Part shown: positions 10,331 through 20,081 of the stretch, piece after piece
Position numbering within the stretch: position 1 is the stretch's first letter
Layout of the letters: each line of letters starts with the position of its first letter
Assembly (NCBI GenBank): GCA_977017575.1
Contig: CDRNVI010000012.1
Location: 1,116,001-1,180,000 of the forward strand
DNA length: 64,000 nt
Source of the DNA: Paramoeba atlantica
Lineage: Eukaryota; Discosea
Reading direction: 5' to 3'
Program-made: the position numbers and the translations under genes
Notes under the pieces: generated by a model
What the model saw: only the letters and a program-made list of their open reading frames with translations
Told to the model about the DNA's origin: nothing
Database searches by the model: none

Positions 10331-10717
10331 CGAATCAATGGAAATTATCATTGGTGCAATGGACGTGGTACACGCAACGCAAAACTTCGAGAAAAGATTT
10401 GAGCGGTGTCGTATACTAGAATTAAATCCGGATGTCAATGCTATCTCTAGAACTGCGAATTTTTTTCGGACATAACACGTAGAAGTAGACTCGTTGAAAC
10501 CATGATATCTTCATCTATCACCTCTATTTTAGAATCTATTCTTGGAATACATTCTATTCTTCTAGTGTCTCTTCTTCGAATATATTAGGATAGAATTTCT
10601 AACCTACCTGTATGTATCTGCATATTTCATAATCTATTAAACATTGCTCGAAAATCTCCTCCCTAGTCGACCTGAATTTACTTTTTCCCTCACCCCACCC
10701 TCCTACCCCGGACAGTG
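10331..10717. other. Spacer with pyrimidine-rich end
   Basis: AT-rich then strongly C/T-rich from about 10640 up to the next ATG. TAGAATCTATTCTTGGAATA-like pieces repeat loosely at 10530-10600. No gene seen. Confidence 0.4.
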
Positions 10718-12421
10718 ATGCTCCCCAGTACCCTTCACCGGTGCGCACTCAAAACTTCCCGACACCGTCTTGCCGTCATGGCCCCTTCCCCCGAGCTCGG
10801 CATTACCATCCCCTCCCACGACACCGTTCCACTTCCCACCTCGCCGCTCCCTCCACTTACCCCCACCGGGGTCTTTCCCAAAGGTCAGTCACTACCCTCT
10901 GTAGGAGAGCGTCACACCGAGGCCCTGGGTCCACACCTCCTTCCCTTCACCACGGAACTCACCAAACGCCCCCCGTTGTCCTCTCCCTCCTCCCCAACGA
11001 GTCCCCTTCCCTCAACCACAACCCGTACCACAACTCCCAGTGTCGCCCCCTCTGTCGTAAACACCATCTTAAATCCTGCTGTCGTAAACACAACCCCCAA
11101 TCCCCCTGTCCTCAGCACAACACCCCATTCATCGGTACTCACGACAGCATCGAACTCCGCTGTTCCTTCCTCCCCCTCCCCCCTTTACGACCTCGCGACC
11201 GGACTTCCCTTCTCCCCTGTACTACGCGACGCCCTTCACGAGAAATCCAGCGACTTCTCGTCTTCCTCTTCCTCTTCTTCCTCTTCTCTCTCCTCTCCCT
11301 ACTGGGTCACCGACACCCACCTCGCGGCCTCCGGTGTCGAGCTGCTCCCCCAGTTCCGAGGCAAAGGGTTCGACACCCGTCGCCTGGGAAGACACCCCCC
11401 CGGTCCACAACACCGGTCCAGCCCCCCCGAGCGTCGGTTCGCGCAGGGCCACGATCTCGAGCTCACCCCCACGGAGCAAGCCATGGTCGACGCCGGGGCG
11501 ATGCTCTACCACCTCTCCCAAACCCGTGAGGGGGCCACGCTGGAGGGGCTCCGCGGGCGGCTGGTCCCGACCGACGCGCTCACCGCGGCGCCGTTGCCCG
11601 CTCCCACCTCGAATGTGCTACGGGAGGCGGTGGGGGGCTACCCCACCAGTCAGTGGGTCCGGGAGGAGTTCCTGTGCCTCGGGCTGCGGCCGGCCCCGGA
11701 GGCCCGGGCGATTTGTATCACGGTGGAGGAGACGTATGAGGATGAGGATGAGGCGGGGGGTGGTGGGGGGTCTACGGATTACCTCCACCGCCTGGGGTTC
11801 TCGCGTCGTCCCGTGGCGAGTTACTCGGAGACGTATTACAACCTCGCGGATCTCGTGGTGTCGTCTGAGTTGCTGACGAGGCTGCGGGAGTGTTACCCGA
11901 GGAGTGCGAGTACGCGGAAGTGTTACCGGCCAACGGTGGCGGTGCCATTGCTGAAGGTGGCGCTACGACACTCGCTTACCTCTCCGTTTTGGGTTACCAT
12001 GAAAGGGGCATTGTATGCCGGGTCACGTGTCGTGGATGACTCCCTGGGGGTACGCCCCATGGCGAGAAGTGAGGCCGTGCTGCACAACACGGAGTGCTGT
12101 GCGCAGTCGGAAGATTTTTTGGAACGACTGCAAAGTGGGGTACCTCGAGCGATGTCTGGGTATAACGGAAAGCCGTTCTCCGAGGAGTCACAGTCGGCGC
12201 TGCGGGAGGCCAAGGGGGTCCGAGGGTTCAATAGCGTGTATTGGATGACCCGGAAACAGGCACGGGAGCTGGGGTCGGGGATTCGCCCTGGTTCCGTGTC
12301 GGTGACAGTGCCCATGTCAGGTGGAACTCGGGAATTTTATAACGTGGACCAAACGGAGTCACCCACCCGGATTATGGATCGTTTGCAGTTTTTGGGTCTC
12401 CTGCAGCCAGTGGGCGTATGA
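10718..12421 (+). CDS. Tc38/p38-like ArdC-N repeat protein (paralogue 1)
   Basis: 567 residues from the ATG at 10718 (the frame extends one GTG upstream). The first 150 residues are a Ser/Thr/Pro-rich extension that could contain a mitochondrial presequence. After it come four modules of the ArdC-N-like fold, each with a W-[LVM]-T motif and a Y/F-N-x-[DE] motif: SSPYWVTDTHL; TSQWVREEFLCLGL with YYNLADL; TSPFWVTMKGALYAGSRV; SVYWMTRKQARELGSGIRPG with FYNVDQTES. Bacterial ArdC-N domains share the pattern G-x-x-S-x-x-W-[LM]-T-x-x-Q-A-x-x-L-G...G...V-F-N-x-x-Q. In kinetoplastids this fold occurs in Tc38/p38/RBP38, mitochondrial single-strand DNA/RNA binders tied to kDNA maintenance. By inference this is a mitochondrial nucleic-acid-binding protein. 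The module-one motifs are the most eroded of the five paralogues, with a Ser-rich run inserted. Composition flips from C-rich to G-rich near 11460. Confidence 0.7.
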   Translation: MLPSTLHRCALKTSRHRLAVMAPSPELGITIPSHDTVPLPTSPLPPLTPTGVFPKGQSLPSVGERHTEALGPHLLPFTTELTKRPPLSSPSSPTSPLPSTTTRTTTPSVAPSVVNTILNPAVVNTTPNPPVLSTTPHSSVLTTASNSAVPSSPSPLYDLATGLPFSPVLRDALHEKSSDFSSSSSSSSSSLSSPYWVTDTHLAASGVELLPQFRGKGFDTRRLGRHPPGPQHRSSPPERRFAQGHDLELTPTEQAMVDAGAMLYHLSQTREGATLEGLRGRLVPTDALTAAPLPAPTSNVLREAVGGYPTSQWVREEFLCLGLRPAPEARAICITVEETYEDEDEAGGGGGSTDYLHRLGFSRRPVASYSETYYNLADLVVSSELLTRLRECYPRSASTRKCYRPTVAVPLLKVALRHSLTSPFWVTMKGALYAGSRVVDDSLGVRPMARSEAVLHNTECCAQSEDFLERLQSGVPRAMSGYNGKPFSEESQSALREAKGVRGFNSVYWMTRKQARELGSGIRPGSVSVTVPMSGGTREFYNVDQTESPTRIMDRLQFLGLLQPVGV

Positions 12422-12908
12422 ACAACATTCACGCATGGTTTGTGTTTGAGAATGTCTGTTTCTGTTTTTTTCTAAATCATTAATTGTGTTGTAGAGTAAA
12501 ATCACGAAGTAGATCAGAAGTCGGTGTGTAAGTTAATAGGCCTTTTGGTGGGATATTTTTTTACTAAATGCTACTCTGATTTAGAAATGTTTGATTTTTT
12601 ATCTAGCCCTTAGTACACTAGAACCCCTTTTCTCTTATCATGCGTTGTAGATGCGATTCACTTTACTATGAGATACTCAGAAAAGGAACTCTTAAATATG
12701 TATCATATTTCGTAATCACATTGACAAACTTTGTATAAATTCGTAACGATAAGAATCGGGCGGCTTTTATCTTTGTGTCACGGTTTGCACATCATTTTTC
12801 TTTTGTTGGTCAACGGCAAAGCTTTTGTATTTTCATATTTTTGCTCAAAGATTAAGCCGAATCTTACAGGAGATATTCTTTTTATCTTTCCGTGTTTTTT
12901 GCTACCTG
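12422..12908. other. AT-rich spacer between Tc38-like genes
   Basis: No gene seen. The next frame is open upstream to a TTG at 12825, but the encoded stretch is Phe-rich and probably untranslated. Confidence 0.4.
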
Positions 12909-14306
12909 ATGATTCGACTTTCGTCTAAATGGTTCAAGTCTAGCAAAATTTTTGTTCCGTCTTCCGCTACCTCAACGGGATCCAAGACCGCTCCCTCCGC
13001 CGCTCCTCGTGCTTTAAGTGCTGCCACTGGAAAACCGTATCCCTCCGGCCTGGCCCAAACCCTAAACATTCGCGCATTTCGCTCCAACCTATGGCTCACG
13101 GAAGCCCAAATGGCATTGTGTGGTGTCACGCTACGTGAGGATCAGCGTGGCAAAGGGGTCGTCGTCCCTCGCCGTCCTCGATCCTACACGCTCTACAACG
13201 CCTCACAAACCACTGACTTTGACAAAGTCCGCGCCATGCAGGGAAAGCTTAATGTCACCAACGCCTTGACCGGGAACGCAATCGCCGCCACGGCCGCCGC
13301 AAAACTCACCGCCTCCCTCGGGAACTTCCCCACCAACCAGTGGGTCACACGACACCAAATCCACGCCCTCTCCTTAAAACTACTCCCCGGCGCCACCCCT
13401 GTAGTCATCACACACATCACTCTAAAAAAACGTCCCCCACGAAAACGACCCTTGGCCATTACACACCCCTCCTCCTCCTCCTCCTCCCCCTCTTCTCCCC
13501 CCACCTCATCCACCAAACGTGCCACAACTCTCACAACGGCTCATCTCTCACCTTCTTCGACTTCTACAGCTTCCCCTACATCTCGCTCGTCTTCTTCGTC
13601 TTCACCCTCCCCTTCCCCCACGACCGCTTCTTCTACTGCTACTGTCACTACCACCACTACGACTACTACTACTCACTACTACAACCTGGCTTCTCTCGCC
13701 CACCCCTCCACCCTCTCCCTCGCCCACACCCTCTACCCCCGCTCCGCCCTCTCCCGCAGGCCCTACCACCGCGGCGTCGCCTACCCCTTACTCCGGGTCG
13801 CCCTCGAGCGCGGGTTCCGCTCCCCGTACTGGCTCAGCCGCGACACCGCCGCACGCCGGCGGGTCGGGCTGCGGGAGGGGGCGACCGGGGCCGCGGTGTG
13901 CTTCTACCGGAAGCGAAAGCTGGTGCTGTACAACGCCGAGGAGACGACGGCCCCGGGGAGGGTGGTGCCGCGGGGGGGGACGGGACGAACGGCCCCCCGG
14001 GGGGGTCGGTGGGGTCCCGGGGGGTTGACGTTGCTTCCGAGGTCGGCGATTTCGGGGGGGCAGTACCCGGAGCCGACGCGGTCGGAGTTGTTGGAGGTGG
14101 CGCAGCAGAGAGGGTACCGTTCGCCGTTGTGGATGACACGGCGGCAGGCGGCGCATTTGAATGCGGAGGTGCGAAGCGGGGAGGAGCCGACGGCGGTGCA
14201 TTTTTATAAAGGGTCGCTGGAGTTGTTTAACGCGGAGCAAACGAAGAATCGGTACTTTTTTGCGAATCGACTGAAAAAATTTAGACACGTGCGAAAGAAG
14301 GGGTAA
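12909..14306 (+). CDS. Tc38/p38-like ArdC-N repeat protein (paralogue 2)
   Basis: 465 residues from ATG 12909. The N-terminus MIRLSSKWFKSSKIFVPSS has Arg/Lys/Ser and no acids, a good mitochondrial presequence. Four modules: ALSAATGKPYPS with NLWLTEAQMALCGV and LYNASQTTD; NALTGNAIA with TNQWVTRHQIHALSLKL and HYYNLASL; SALSRRPYHRG with SPYWLSRDTAAR and LYNAEETT; SAISGGQYPEPTRSE with SPLWMTRRQAAHLNAEVRSG and LFNAEQTKN. Module two is interrupted by about 70 residues of Ser/Thr/Pro, and a Gly/Arg-rich patch lies between modules three and four; both coincide with the most skewed DNA. Probable mitochondrial ssDNA/RNA-binding protein of the kDNA maintenance type. Nucleotide composition flips from C-rich to G-rich near 13840. 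Confidence 0.75.
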   Translation: MIRLSSKWFKSSKIFVPSSATSTGSKTAPSAAPRALSAATGKPYPSGLAQTLNIRAFRSNLWLTEAQMALCGVTLREDQRGKGVVVPRRPRSYTLYNASQTTDFDKVRAMQGKLNVTNALTGNAIAATAAAKLTASLGNFPTNQWVTRHQIHALSLKLLPGATPVVITHITLKKRPPRKRPLAITHPSSSSSSPSSPPTSSTKRATTLTTAHLSPSSTSTASPTSRSSSSSSPSPSPTTASSTATVTTTTTTTTTHYYNLASLAHPSTLSLAHTLYPRSALSRRPYHRGVAYPLLRVALERGFRSPYWLSRDTAARRRVGLREGATGAAVCFYRKRKLVLYNAEETTAPGRVVPRGGTGRTAPRGGRWGPGGLTLLPRSAISGGQYPEPTRSELLEVAQQRGYRSPLWMTRRQAAHLNAEVRSGEEPTAVHFYKGSLELFNAEQTKNRYFFANRLKKFRHVRKKG

Positions 14307-15025
14307 GGAGATGAATAAATAGAGGAAACGCTAGCTCGTAAAAAAGGTAATCTCCTTTTTTGGGGGGGCATGTCAGGCGTCCTTTTTGCGGTATCTTGTC
14401 TTGAATGTAAGTTTCGGTGCATTATGGTGCATGCAGTGCGTATCATACACTGCAATGTACACTGCAACGGTGTAACTGCAAACTAATTGTTATTCACTCG
14501 GTAGGAGTAAACCTCTATACTAGAGGGAGGGCGTGGTACTTCACATCCCGTGGCCCACGATTCGCTGGTTTTATAGAGATGAAAACGACATGACCTCTTT
14601 CGTTATGACGATGTAACACTTTCAAGAGCATTTTTCGATCTTCGACAATGGCATGTACGGCTGTCGCACCGTTCTGGGCATCCAACTTATTCGGCTTCAA
14701 TCACCTCGTACACACACATTGTACATTTTACCATTTACCATGACAATTACATCTCCGATTGAAACAACTTTAATTGTTTCTCAGTTCGAATTGTATAGAT
14801 TTAGTATCTCCACCTAGCAAAATTATCTATTTCACAAATTCAGATAATATTTTCACATCCAGCAAACAAAACAAACCACAAAGAAATCCTTTTTTCCACA
14901 CTACCACCCATCCACCCCCAGCCATGCTCCGTTCGGCCGTCCCCACACGGTGAACCTGACCCCACAACACCCAAAACCACCCACCCCAACCCAAAAACAC
15001 ACCCTTCCCCCCTTTTCTCCTCTCC
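14307..15025. other. Spacer between Tc38-like genes
   Basis: No coding sequence recognised. ACACTGCAATG-type pieces repeat at about 14450-14480. The last 150 bases before the next ATG are C-rich with very few G, continuing the composition of the gene that follows. Confidence 0.4.
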
Positions 15026-16156
15026 ATGTTCCGTCTCTTCCTCCCCTCCCGCACGCCCTTCTCCCCCCGCTCTCTCGCCTACAGCGCCGCCACCGGTGCC
15101 CCCTACCCCGCCGCCACCGCCGCCGAGCTCGCGGCCAAGGGCTACCGCTCCAACCTGTGGCTTACCCGAACCCACGCCGCGTTGGCTGGGGTTGCGCTCC
15201 TCACCGAGGAGATCCCCAACGGCCACCCCCTCCCCCTCTCCCGGGGACTCGTCACGTTATACAATGCCGACCAGACCACCGACCCGGGCCGTATTAACGC
15301 GTTAAAGGGCCAGCTGTTCCCGACACACGCCCTCACGGGGCTACGACTCGGTCCACAGGCCTCGGCAGCGATTGCCGCCTCCGCGCGTGTGATCAGCGGG
15401 GACGCACGCACCTGTAATGAGTGGGTCACGGCACGAGAGTGTGAGATACTCGGGTGGGGACGACGCGGGGGTTCGAAGGAGAGGGCGGGGAAAGGGGTCT
15501 CGGTGGAGGTGGTGGTGGAGCAAACATCGACGGACCCGGACGGGCTGCCGAATGTCACCGAGGTGAGGAAGGTGGTGGAATACGTGAATTTGACGGAGCT
15601 GGAGAGCCCGTGGAGGGTGCGGACGGCGAGGGAGATGTACCCGATGGCGGTGTCCACGGGGCATAAGTACTCGATTGAGCCCGCGCTGGTGTTGTTGAAG
15701 GCGGCGGTCAGGTATGGGTACTCCTCGTGTTACTGGCTCACGTCGGAGGGGTGTAAAGACCTTGGGATTCAGGTGCGTACTCCCGAACAAGGGGTTCACC
15801 TGCTCCTTCCTCGGCGGAACTCCGAGGTGGTGTTGTATAATGCGGACAATACGTTGGGGAGAGCCAACATCGTAAAGGCGGCGTACCGCGCCCGGTTAAA
15901 ACCACGCTCCGCCAAAACAGGCTTGTTGTTTCCCCCGGAAACGGGATCCCAGTTAGAGAAACACCGGGAAGAGCGTGGGTTTGGCAGTCCATACTGGTTA
16001 ACTTACCCCCAAGCCTTCGTGATCGGGGTGAAAATACTCTCTAACGAACGCCCGAAGACAATTATGATGTCTGGTAAAGTGACTAACTTGTTTAACGCGG
16101 ATCAAACGGATAATCCCCGAAAAGTTTGCCTCTATGCCGAGGATGGAAGGTGGTGA
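15026..16156 (+). CDS. Tc38/p38-like ArdC-N repeat protein (paralogue 3)
   Basis: 376 residues. MFRLFLPSRTPFSPRSLAY is a plausible mitochondrial presequence (Arg, Ser, Phe, no acids). Four modules at about 13-96, 97-203, 204-290 and 291-376: SAATGAPYPAATAAEL with NLWLTRTHAALAGV and LYNADQTTD; HALTGLRLG with NEWVTARECEILGWG and YVNLTELES; AVSTGHKYSIE with SCYWLTSEGCKDLGIQV and LYNADNT; SAKTGLLFPPETGS with SPYWLTYPQAFVIGVKI and LFNADQTDN. Length and four-module layout match the roughly 38-42 kDa expected for Tc38/p38 proteins, which bind single-stranded minicircle-origin DNA and guide RNAs in the mitochondrion. C-to-G flip near 15420. Confidence 0.78.
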   Translation: MFRLFLPSRTPFSPRSLAYSAATGAPYPAATAAELAAKGYRSNLWLTRTHAALAGVALLTEEIPNGHPLPLSRGLVTLYNADQTTDPGRINALKGQLFPTHALTGLRLGPQASAAIAASARVISGDARTCNEWVTARECEILGWGRRGGSKERAGKGVSVEVVVEQTSTDPDGLPNVTEVRKVVEYVNLTELESPWRVRTAREMYPMAVSTGHKYSIEPALVLLKAAVRYGYSSCYWLTSEGCKDLGIQVRTPEQGVHLLLPRRNSEVVLYNADNTLGRANIVKAAYRARLKPRSAKTGLLFPPETGSQLEKHREERGFGSPYWLTYPQAFVIGVKILSNERPKTIMMSGKVTNLFNADQTDNPRKVCLYAEDGRW

Positions 16157-16602
16157 ATTACACATTTTAGAGCAAGCTCACGCGTCTCGTAACGTTCTTC
16201 AGGTACGTACCTAGACAGTTTGGACTCGTCTTCTTTGCTTAACCAACTCAAATTATTGTGTTGCCCCCACTAAAACAAACTTGCAGATTTTTGTAAAACT
16301 GATTAGATATTAAAGATACGGTACGCAAAATCGTGTTGTAAAGTACATAGCCTACATAAAGTACATCTACGAATTTCTCGGTGTTCCGTTAGACTTAAAC
16401 GTGAAGGCTTGGCGTACACACAGCTTTCTACAATAATCCACATTAGAATAGAATTTTTTACGGAACAACGACTTACAGTAGTACCATTACAGCTTTTTCT
16501 CTTTTTTTATCGTGTTGGACAACTATAATTTTCAATAATCAAAGTCGTATACAAATCATTGACAAAACTCTTATTGGCTTTCCTTACATCCTACACTTTA
16601 TA
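16157..16602. other. AT-rich spacer
   Basis: No gene, repeat or RNA recognised. Confidence 0.4.
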
Positions 16603-17727
16603 ATGTTGTTTCGGAACCTCTCTTTCTTTGCGAAACAAGTCGCCTCAAAGAAACCCAATTCCACTCTCCCCGCTGCTTCCGCAGTTTCCGCGCTCACCGG
16701 CGCGCCTTATCCCAAAAGCAAAACCACCGAACTCGTCGCCCGTGGGTTCACCTCCCCCGTATGGCTAACAGAGAAACAGATGGAGACCATCGGGGTGGGG
16801 CTGAAGCCCGGGGCCCAGGGAAAAGGTCAAAAGCTCTCCTTCTCGGCCGGAACCTCCTGCACACTCTACAACGCGACCCAGACTACGGACCCTGCGCTGA
16901 TCGAGTCTTTGATGGGTCGCTTGCACCCGACGAATGCGATTACCGGATATGACATTGGTCGTGAGGCCGCGCCTTTGCTGCTGAAGCGTCTCGGGAACTT
17001 TCCTACAAACGAGTGGGTGACGGAAAAACAAGTCTCGGGTCTCGGATTGAAATTAAAACCTAAGGCAAGGGGTGTGGAGATTGAGCTCGCGTTTTCTTCC
17101 CCTTCCGCAGACCCTATAAAGGACGAGGGGCTACTCCTGGATCGTGGGGTGACGGTGACGTATTACAACGTGGGAGATCTCGAGAACCCGGAGGTGGTCA
17201 AACGTGCGAAACGACTGTCCCCGATTTCTGCCTCCACAGGGCGTAAGTATGCGAAGGAGATTGCCGTTCAACTGCTACGTGAGGCACTGCAGAAAAGGTA
17301 CGAATCTCCGTTTTGGTTGACTCAGAATGCGTGTCGAGTTTTGGGACTGACGTTAAAGCCACAGAGCGAGGGGGTGCCGGTCTCGGTTGCGTCCTCGTCC
17401 AAACAGATTGTGCTGTTCAATGCGGACTGCACTAATAACCCCTCCAAGGTGGCTTCAGAGTCGTACAAGGCACAGTTCCAACCACGCTCTGCGGTATCTG
17501 GGGCATTGTATCCCGAGCCCACGAGCTCGGAGCTCTCATCGTTCGCGCTGAAAAACAAGTTCCGTAGCCTTTACTGGCTGACGTACAAACAGGCGAGCTT
17601 CCTAGGGGTGGACATAGTGCCAGGACAGAAACCGGCAGAGGTGTTTTTAGGCTCCGTTTACGTTAAGGTGTACAACGCCGACCAGACCACGAACAAGAAG
17701 AAGGTAGAGGAGCACGCGACCAAGTGA
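16603..17727 (+). CDS. Tc38/p38-like ArdC-N repeat protein (paralogue 4)
   Basis: 374 residues, the most regular member. MLFRNLSFFAKQVASKKPNS is a mitochondrial-type presequence. Modules at about 26-106, 107-204, 205-291 and 292-374: SALTGAPYPKSKTTELVARG with SPVWLTEKQMETIGVGLKPG and LYNATQTTD; NAITGYDIGREAAP with NEWVTEKQVSGLGLKLKP and YYNVGDLEN; SASTGRKYAKEIAVQLL with SPFWLTQNACRVLGLTLKP and LFNADCTNN; SAVSGALYPEPTSSEL with LYWLTYKQASFLGVDIVPGQ and VYNADQTTN. No low-complexity inserts, so this is the likeliest orthologue of single-copy Tc38/p38. Predicted role: mitochondrial single-stranded nucleic-acid binding in kDNA replication or RNA stability. The C-to-G composition change (near 16780) is weaker than in its neighbours. 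Confidence 0.82.
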   Translation: MLFRNLSFFAKQVASKKPNSTLPAASAVSALTGAPYPKSKTTELVARGFTSPVWLTEKQMETIGVGLKPGAQGKGQKLSFSAGTSCTLYNATQTTDPALIESLMGRLHPTNAITGYDIGREAAPLLLKRLGNFPTNEWVTEKQVSGLGLKLKPKARGVEIELAFSSPSADPIKDEGLLLDRGVTVTYYNVGDLENPEVVKRAKRLSPISASTGRKYAKEIAVQLLREALQKRYESPFWLTQNACRVLGLTLKPQSEGVPVSVASSSKQIVLFNADCTNNPSKVASESYKAQFQPRSAVSGALYPEPTSSELSSFALKNKFRSLYWLTYKQASFLGVDIVPGQKPAEVFLGSVYVKVYNADQTTNKKKVEEHATK

Positions 17728-18316
17728 GCCGCGGGGTGCGAGGATCACCGGATGTCTGCATGGGAGCGTCTTGATGTGTCATGATTCTCCTCTTTTTGGT
17801 AATTAGTTTGTTTAGATTATATTTTTTACGATATACTGAATGTGTGGTATCACACACACCTCGTCTTCTGAATCTTGGAAAATGTTTAGAAATGTGTGTA
17901 TTCCATAATAAAAATTGGCAATAGAGTACTTTCAGAGTAGAATAGTATGTAATTTTTGTGGCCTTCTTTTCTCTCGCACTATTTATATGATTTCTGGCTC
18001 CTTACACGATACCATTTTGAATACGTAAGGAATCACAATGGAGAACACAAGAGTAACGAAAGTTTTTTAATTCGCAACCCTTGTTTATCCTTCATTTACG
18101 AAATCTTTTTTTAGAGATTTTAGATGGTACTCTACTTATTAAACCCATGGCGGCGAATAAGACATAACCGAAAGAAGGATTTACCGAAAAATAGGCCTTT
18201 GAAGGCTTCACACGTACCTCTCCATTTTTTCTCTCGAAGTTGTTAAGCACCTTTTTTCAACGCTATTTTTCATCCTCTTTTTTTCACTTTTTAGCCCTTT
18301 GAGTTTCGTTCCCGAC
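17728..18316. other. AT-rich spacer
   Basis: No gene or repeat recognised; T-rich just before the next start. Confidence 0.4.
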
Positions 18317-19090
18317 ATGTTTGATCAAACCCCTCCACAACCCCAATCACTACTTGTGAGCCGATTTCTTCTACCCCATCTTCACGCTACCGATTCCACC
18401 CCCTCCCCTCCCACATCCCATCTCGGCAAATCCCGTCGGTTACTGCACCCACCGGAGGTTGATCTCCTCACCCTCACCCAGCATACCCTGTGGCCGCATC
18501 ACTCTTGGAACCGCGATGTCCAGGCGTGCATGTGGGCCGGTGTGATCTGCGACGTCTCCGGGGAGATCCCCACGGAGCTACGCTGGGCGGGTTTTCTGCT
18601 ACATGGCAACCTTACCTGGGAAGCGCTCCCGCGTACAACACGCCGCGTAATACTCTCTAACAACATGCTGGGAGGGACGCTGGACCTCACCGCATTGCAT
18701 GACATCGTGGAATTCTTCTCTGTGTCGTATAACCGGTTGGGAGGAACGCTGGAGCTGCGCGAGTTGCCTCCAAATATTGCTACTCTAAATGTAGCGCACA
18801 ATCGATTCACCGGAGGGGTGGATCTGCGGATGCTTCCCAATACGCTCACCGGACTGTTTTTACAGGATAACTATTTGAGTGGTGTGGCACACATCCCAAG
18901 CGATCCGGACGCCCGGAAGAATAGAGATCCAAAAACGATAGACCTTACTTTGAACCCGAATTTAATCGTATTTCCCGACGTGGGAATTATCCGAGAAATA
19001 CGGTACGATGGAAGTGCCGAGCCGTGGGAGTATTCCTTCCTGGTTCTTGGCGCTTTGGCCGCAGTTTTAGGTATTGATTTGATTTTTTAA
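18317..19090 (+). CDS. LRR-family protein with C-terminal membrane anchor
   Basis: 257 residues from ATG 18317 (a TTG start 18 bases earlier is less likely). An N-terminal cap spans about 40-105: PPEVDLLTLTQHTLWPHHSW, then CMWAGVICD, then LRWAGFLLHGNLTWEALP, resembling the plant receptor-kinase N-terminal LRR cap. Four repeats of the LPxxLxxLxLSxNxxxGxxDLxxLP kind follow (ILSNNMLGGTLDLTALH, SVSYNRLGGTLELRELP, NVAHNRFTGGVDLRMLP, FLQDNYLSG). The product ends in a hydrophobic segment, YSFLVLGALAAVLGIDLIF, suited to a single membrane span or GPI signal. No N-terminal signal peptide is visible, which is odd for a surface protein and may mean the true start is lost. GC-richer than the other LRR genes. 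Likely surface display; ligand unknown. Confidence 0.7.
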   Translation: MFDQTPPQPQSLLVSRFLLPHLHATDSTPSPPTSHLGKSRRLLHPPEVDLLTLTQHTLWPHHSWNRDVQACMWAGVICDVSGEIPTELRWAGFLLHGNLTWEALPRTTRRVILSNNMLGGTLDLTALHDIVEFFSVSYNRLGGTLELRELPPNIATLNVAHNRFTGGVDLRMLPNTLTGLFLQDNYLSGVAHIPSDPDARKNRDPKTIDLTLNPNLIVFPDVGIIREIRYDGSAEPWEYSFLVLGALAAVLGIDLIF

Positions 19091-19196
19091 TCAAACTGCT
19101 ACAAAAGTTTGACGGGTTGAATATCCAAGTATCGTAATATCTGTTGAAGAAAATGCTTTTTCACTTCAGTAAGCTTTGAACTCATTTTATGTAGTA

Positions 19197-19481
19197 AACC
19201 ATGTTCCAGGATAGTATACCCATGCCCACTTAGTATGCCGACCCCCCCCTTCCCAGCAACAGGAGCGTGATACGTGCCTTTTTTAGAAGCGCCAGAGCAT
19301 TTTTCTAGCAATCACACGGTATTAAATCGCATTTTAAGGTCAAGACACCATTTTTCTAGCAACTACAGATGAGAAACGCGCCGCGAAGCGGCGCGAAAAT
19401 TTTTTTCTGCATTTTAGACAAAATTTAGTATACCGTACCCACTTAGTATACCTACTAGGTATACTATCCTGGAACATGGTT
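19197..19481. mobile_element. MITE, 285 bp, TA target
   Basis: Perfect inverted ends AACCATGTTCCAGGATAGTA plus a few more bases, with TA on both outer sides (19195-19196, 19482-19483). A second inner layer, CCCACTTAGTATGCC/CCCACTTAGTATACC, also recurs. The core has two copies of CATTTTTCTAGCAA. No coding capacity; probably mobilised by a Tc1/mariner-class transposase. Confidence 0.75.
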
Positions 19482-19525
19482 TAGTACCAAACTGTGCCGT
19501 TTCTTCAGAACTTCAGAAGCTACTA

Positions 19526-19812
19526 CTCCCCCTGTCATTAATAATGATAATCTTAAAAAAGATATCGTTCTATGTGGTGAAGACTCTTAAAAAATTATCA
19601 ACTTATTTTCATGCACGCAAGATTTTCTTAAAAAAAAAGTTTTTTGAACTAAAAAACTACTGGTAAGGTTTCAAAACCGGCCCAAATTCGGGTTAAAATT
19701 TATCATTTTTGACCTGAAAATCGTGTTTTTTGGCGAAAACTATGTACTACCCCTGCCATTAATGATAATGATAATAATAATCTCAAAAATATTATCATTA
19801 TCATTATTAATG
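19526..19812. mobile_element. Fragmented MITE with pogo-like CTCCCCC terminus
   Basis: The left end, after TA, reads CTCCCCCTGTCATTAATAAT. A second, internal copy of that end follows at about 19750 (CCCTGCCATTAATGATAATG). The right side (19790-19812) retains only the inner part of the inverted repeat, ending ATTATTAATGAC. The first bases match the ends of the pogo-like element at 5944-7667. Between them (19655-19740) is a diverged piece of the repeat found at 53.5 and 54.2 kb (GGCCCAAATTCGGGTTAAAA). Confidence 0.55.
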
Positions 19813-19855
19813 ACTTTTTTTGCACTATTTTCGTTATTTTTCGGAATTTTTATTA

Positions 19856-19910
19856 TACCTGTAGCTAGTTATTGTACCGGGGAGGTACATTAACACGGAC
19901 GGGGGTTTAC
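19856..19910 (+). repeat. 55-bp direct repeat, left copy, flanking an LRR gene
   Basis: Starts TACCTGTAGCTAGTTATT and ends GGACGGGGGTTTAC. A related copy lies at 21213-21263 in the same orientation, so the pair encloses the LRR gene at 20082-20948. Possibly a pair of unrelated small-element remnants. Confidence 0.5.
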
Positions 19911-20081
19911 TTTGATTTATTAGTATTAAGTTATTAGTATAAGTTTCACACATGATTCTATGTTTTTTATAGGATCATCAACTTTTTTCTCGACGATACG
20001 CTCATAACATCTTTATAAGGCATTATTTTCTTATCATTGTATTAGTTTTTTTTTCTTGTGCTAACACGCTACATCGGTAGA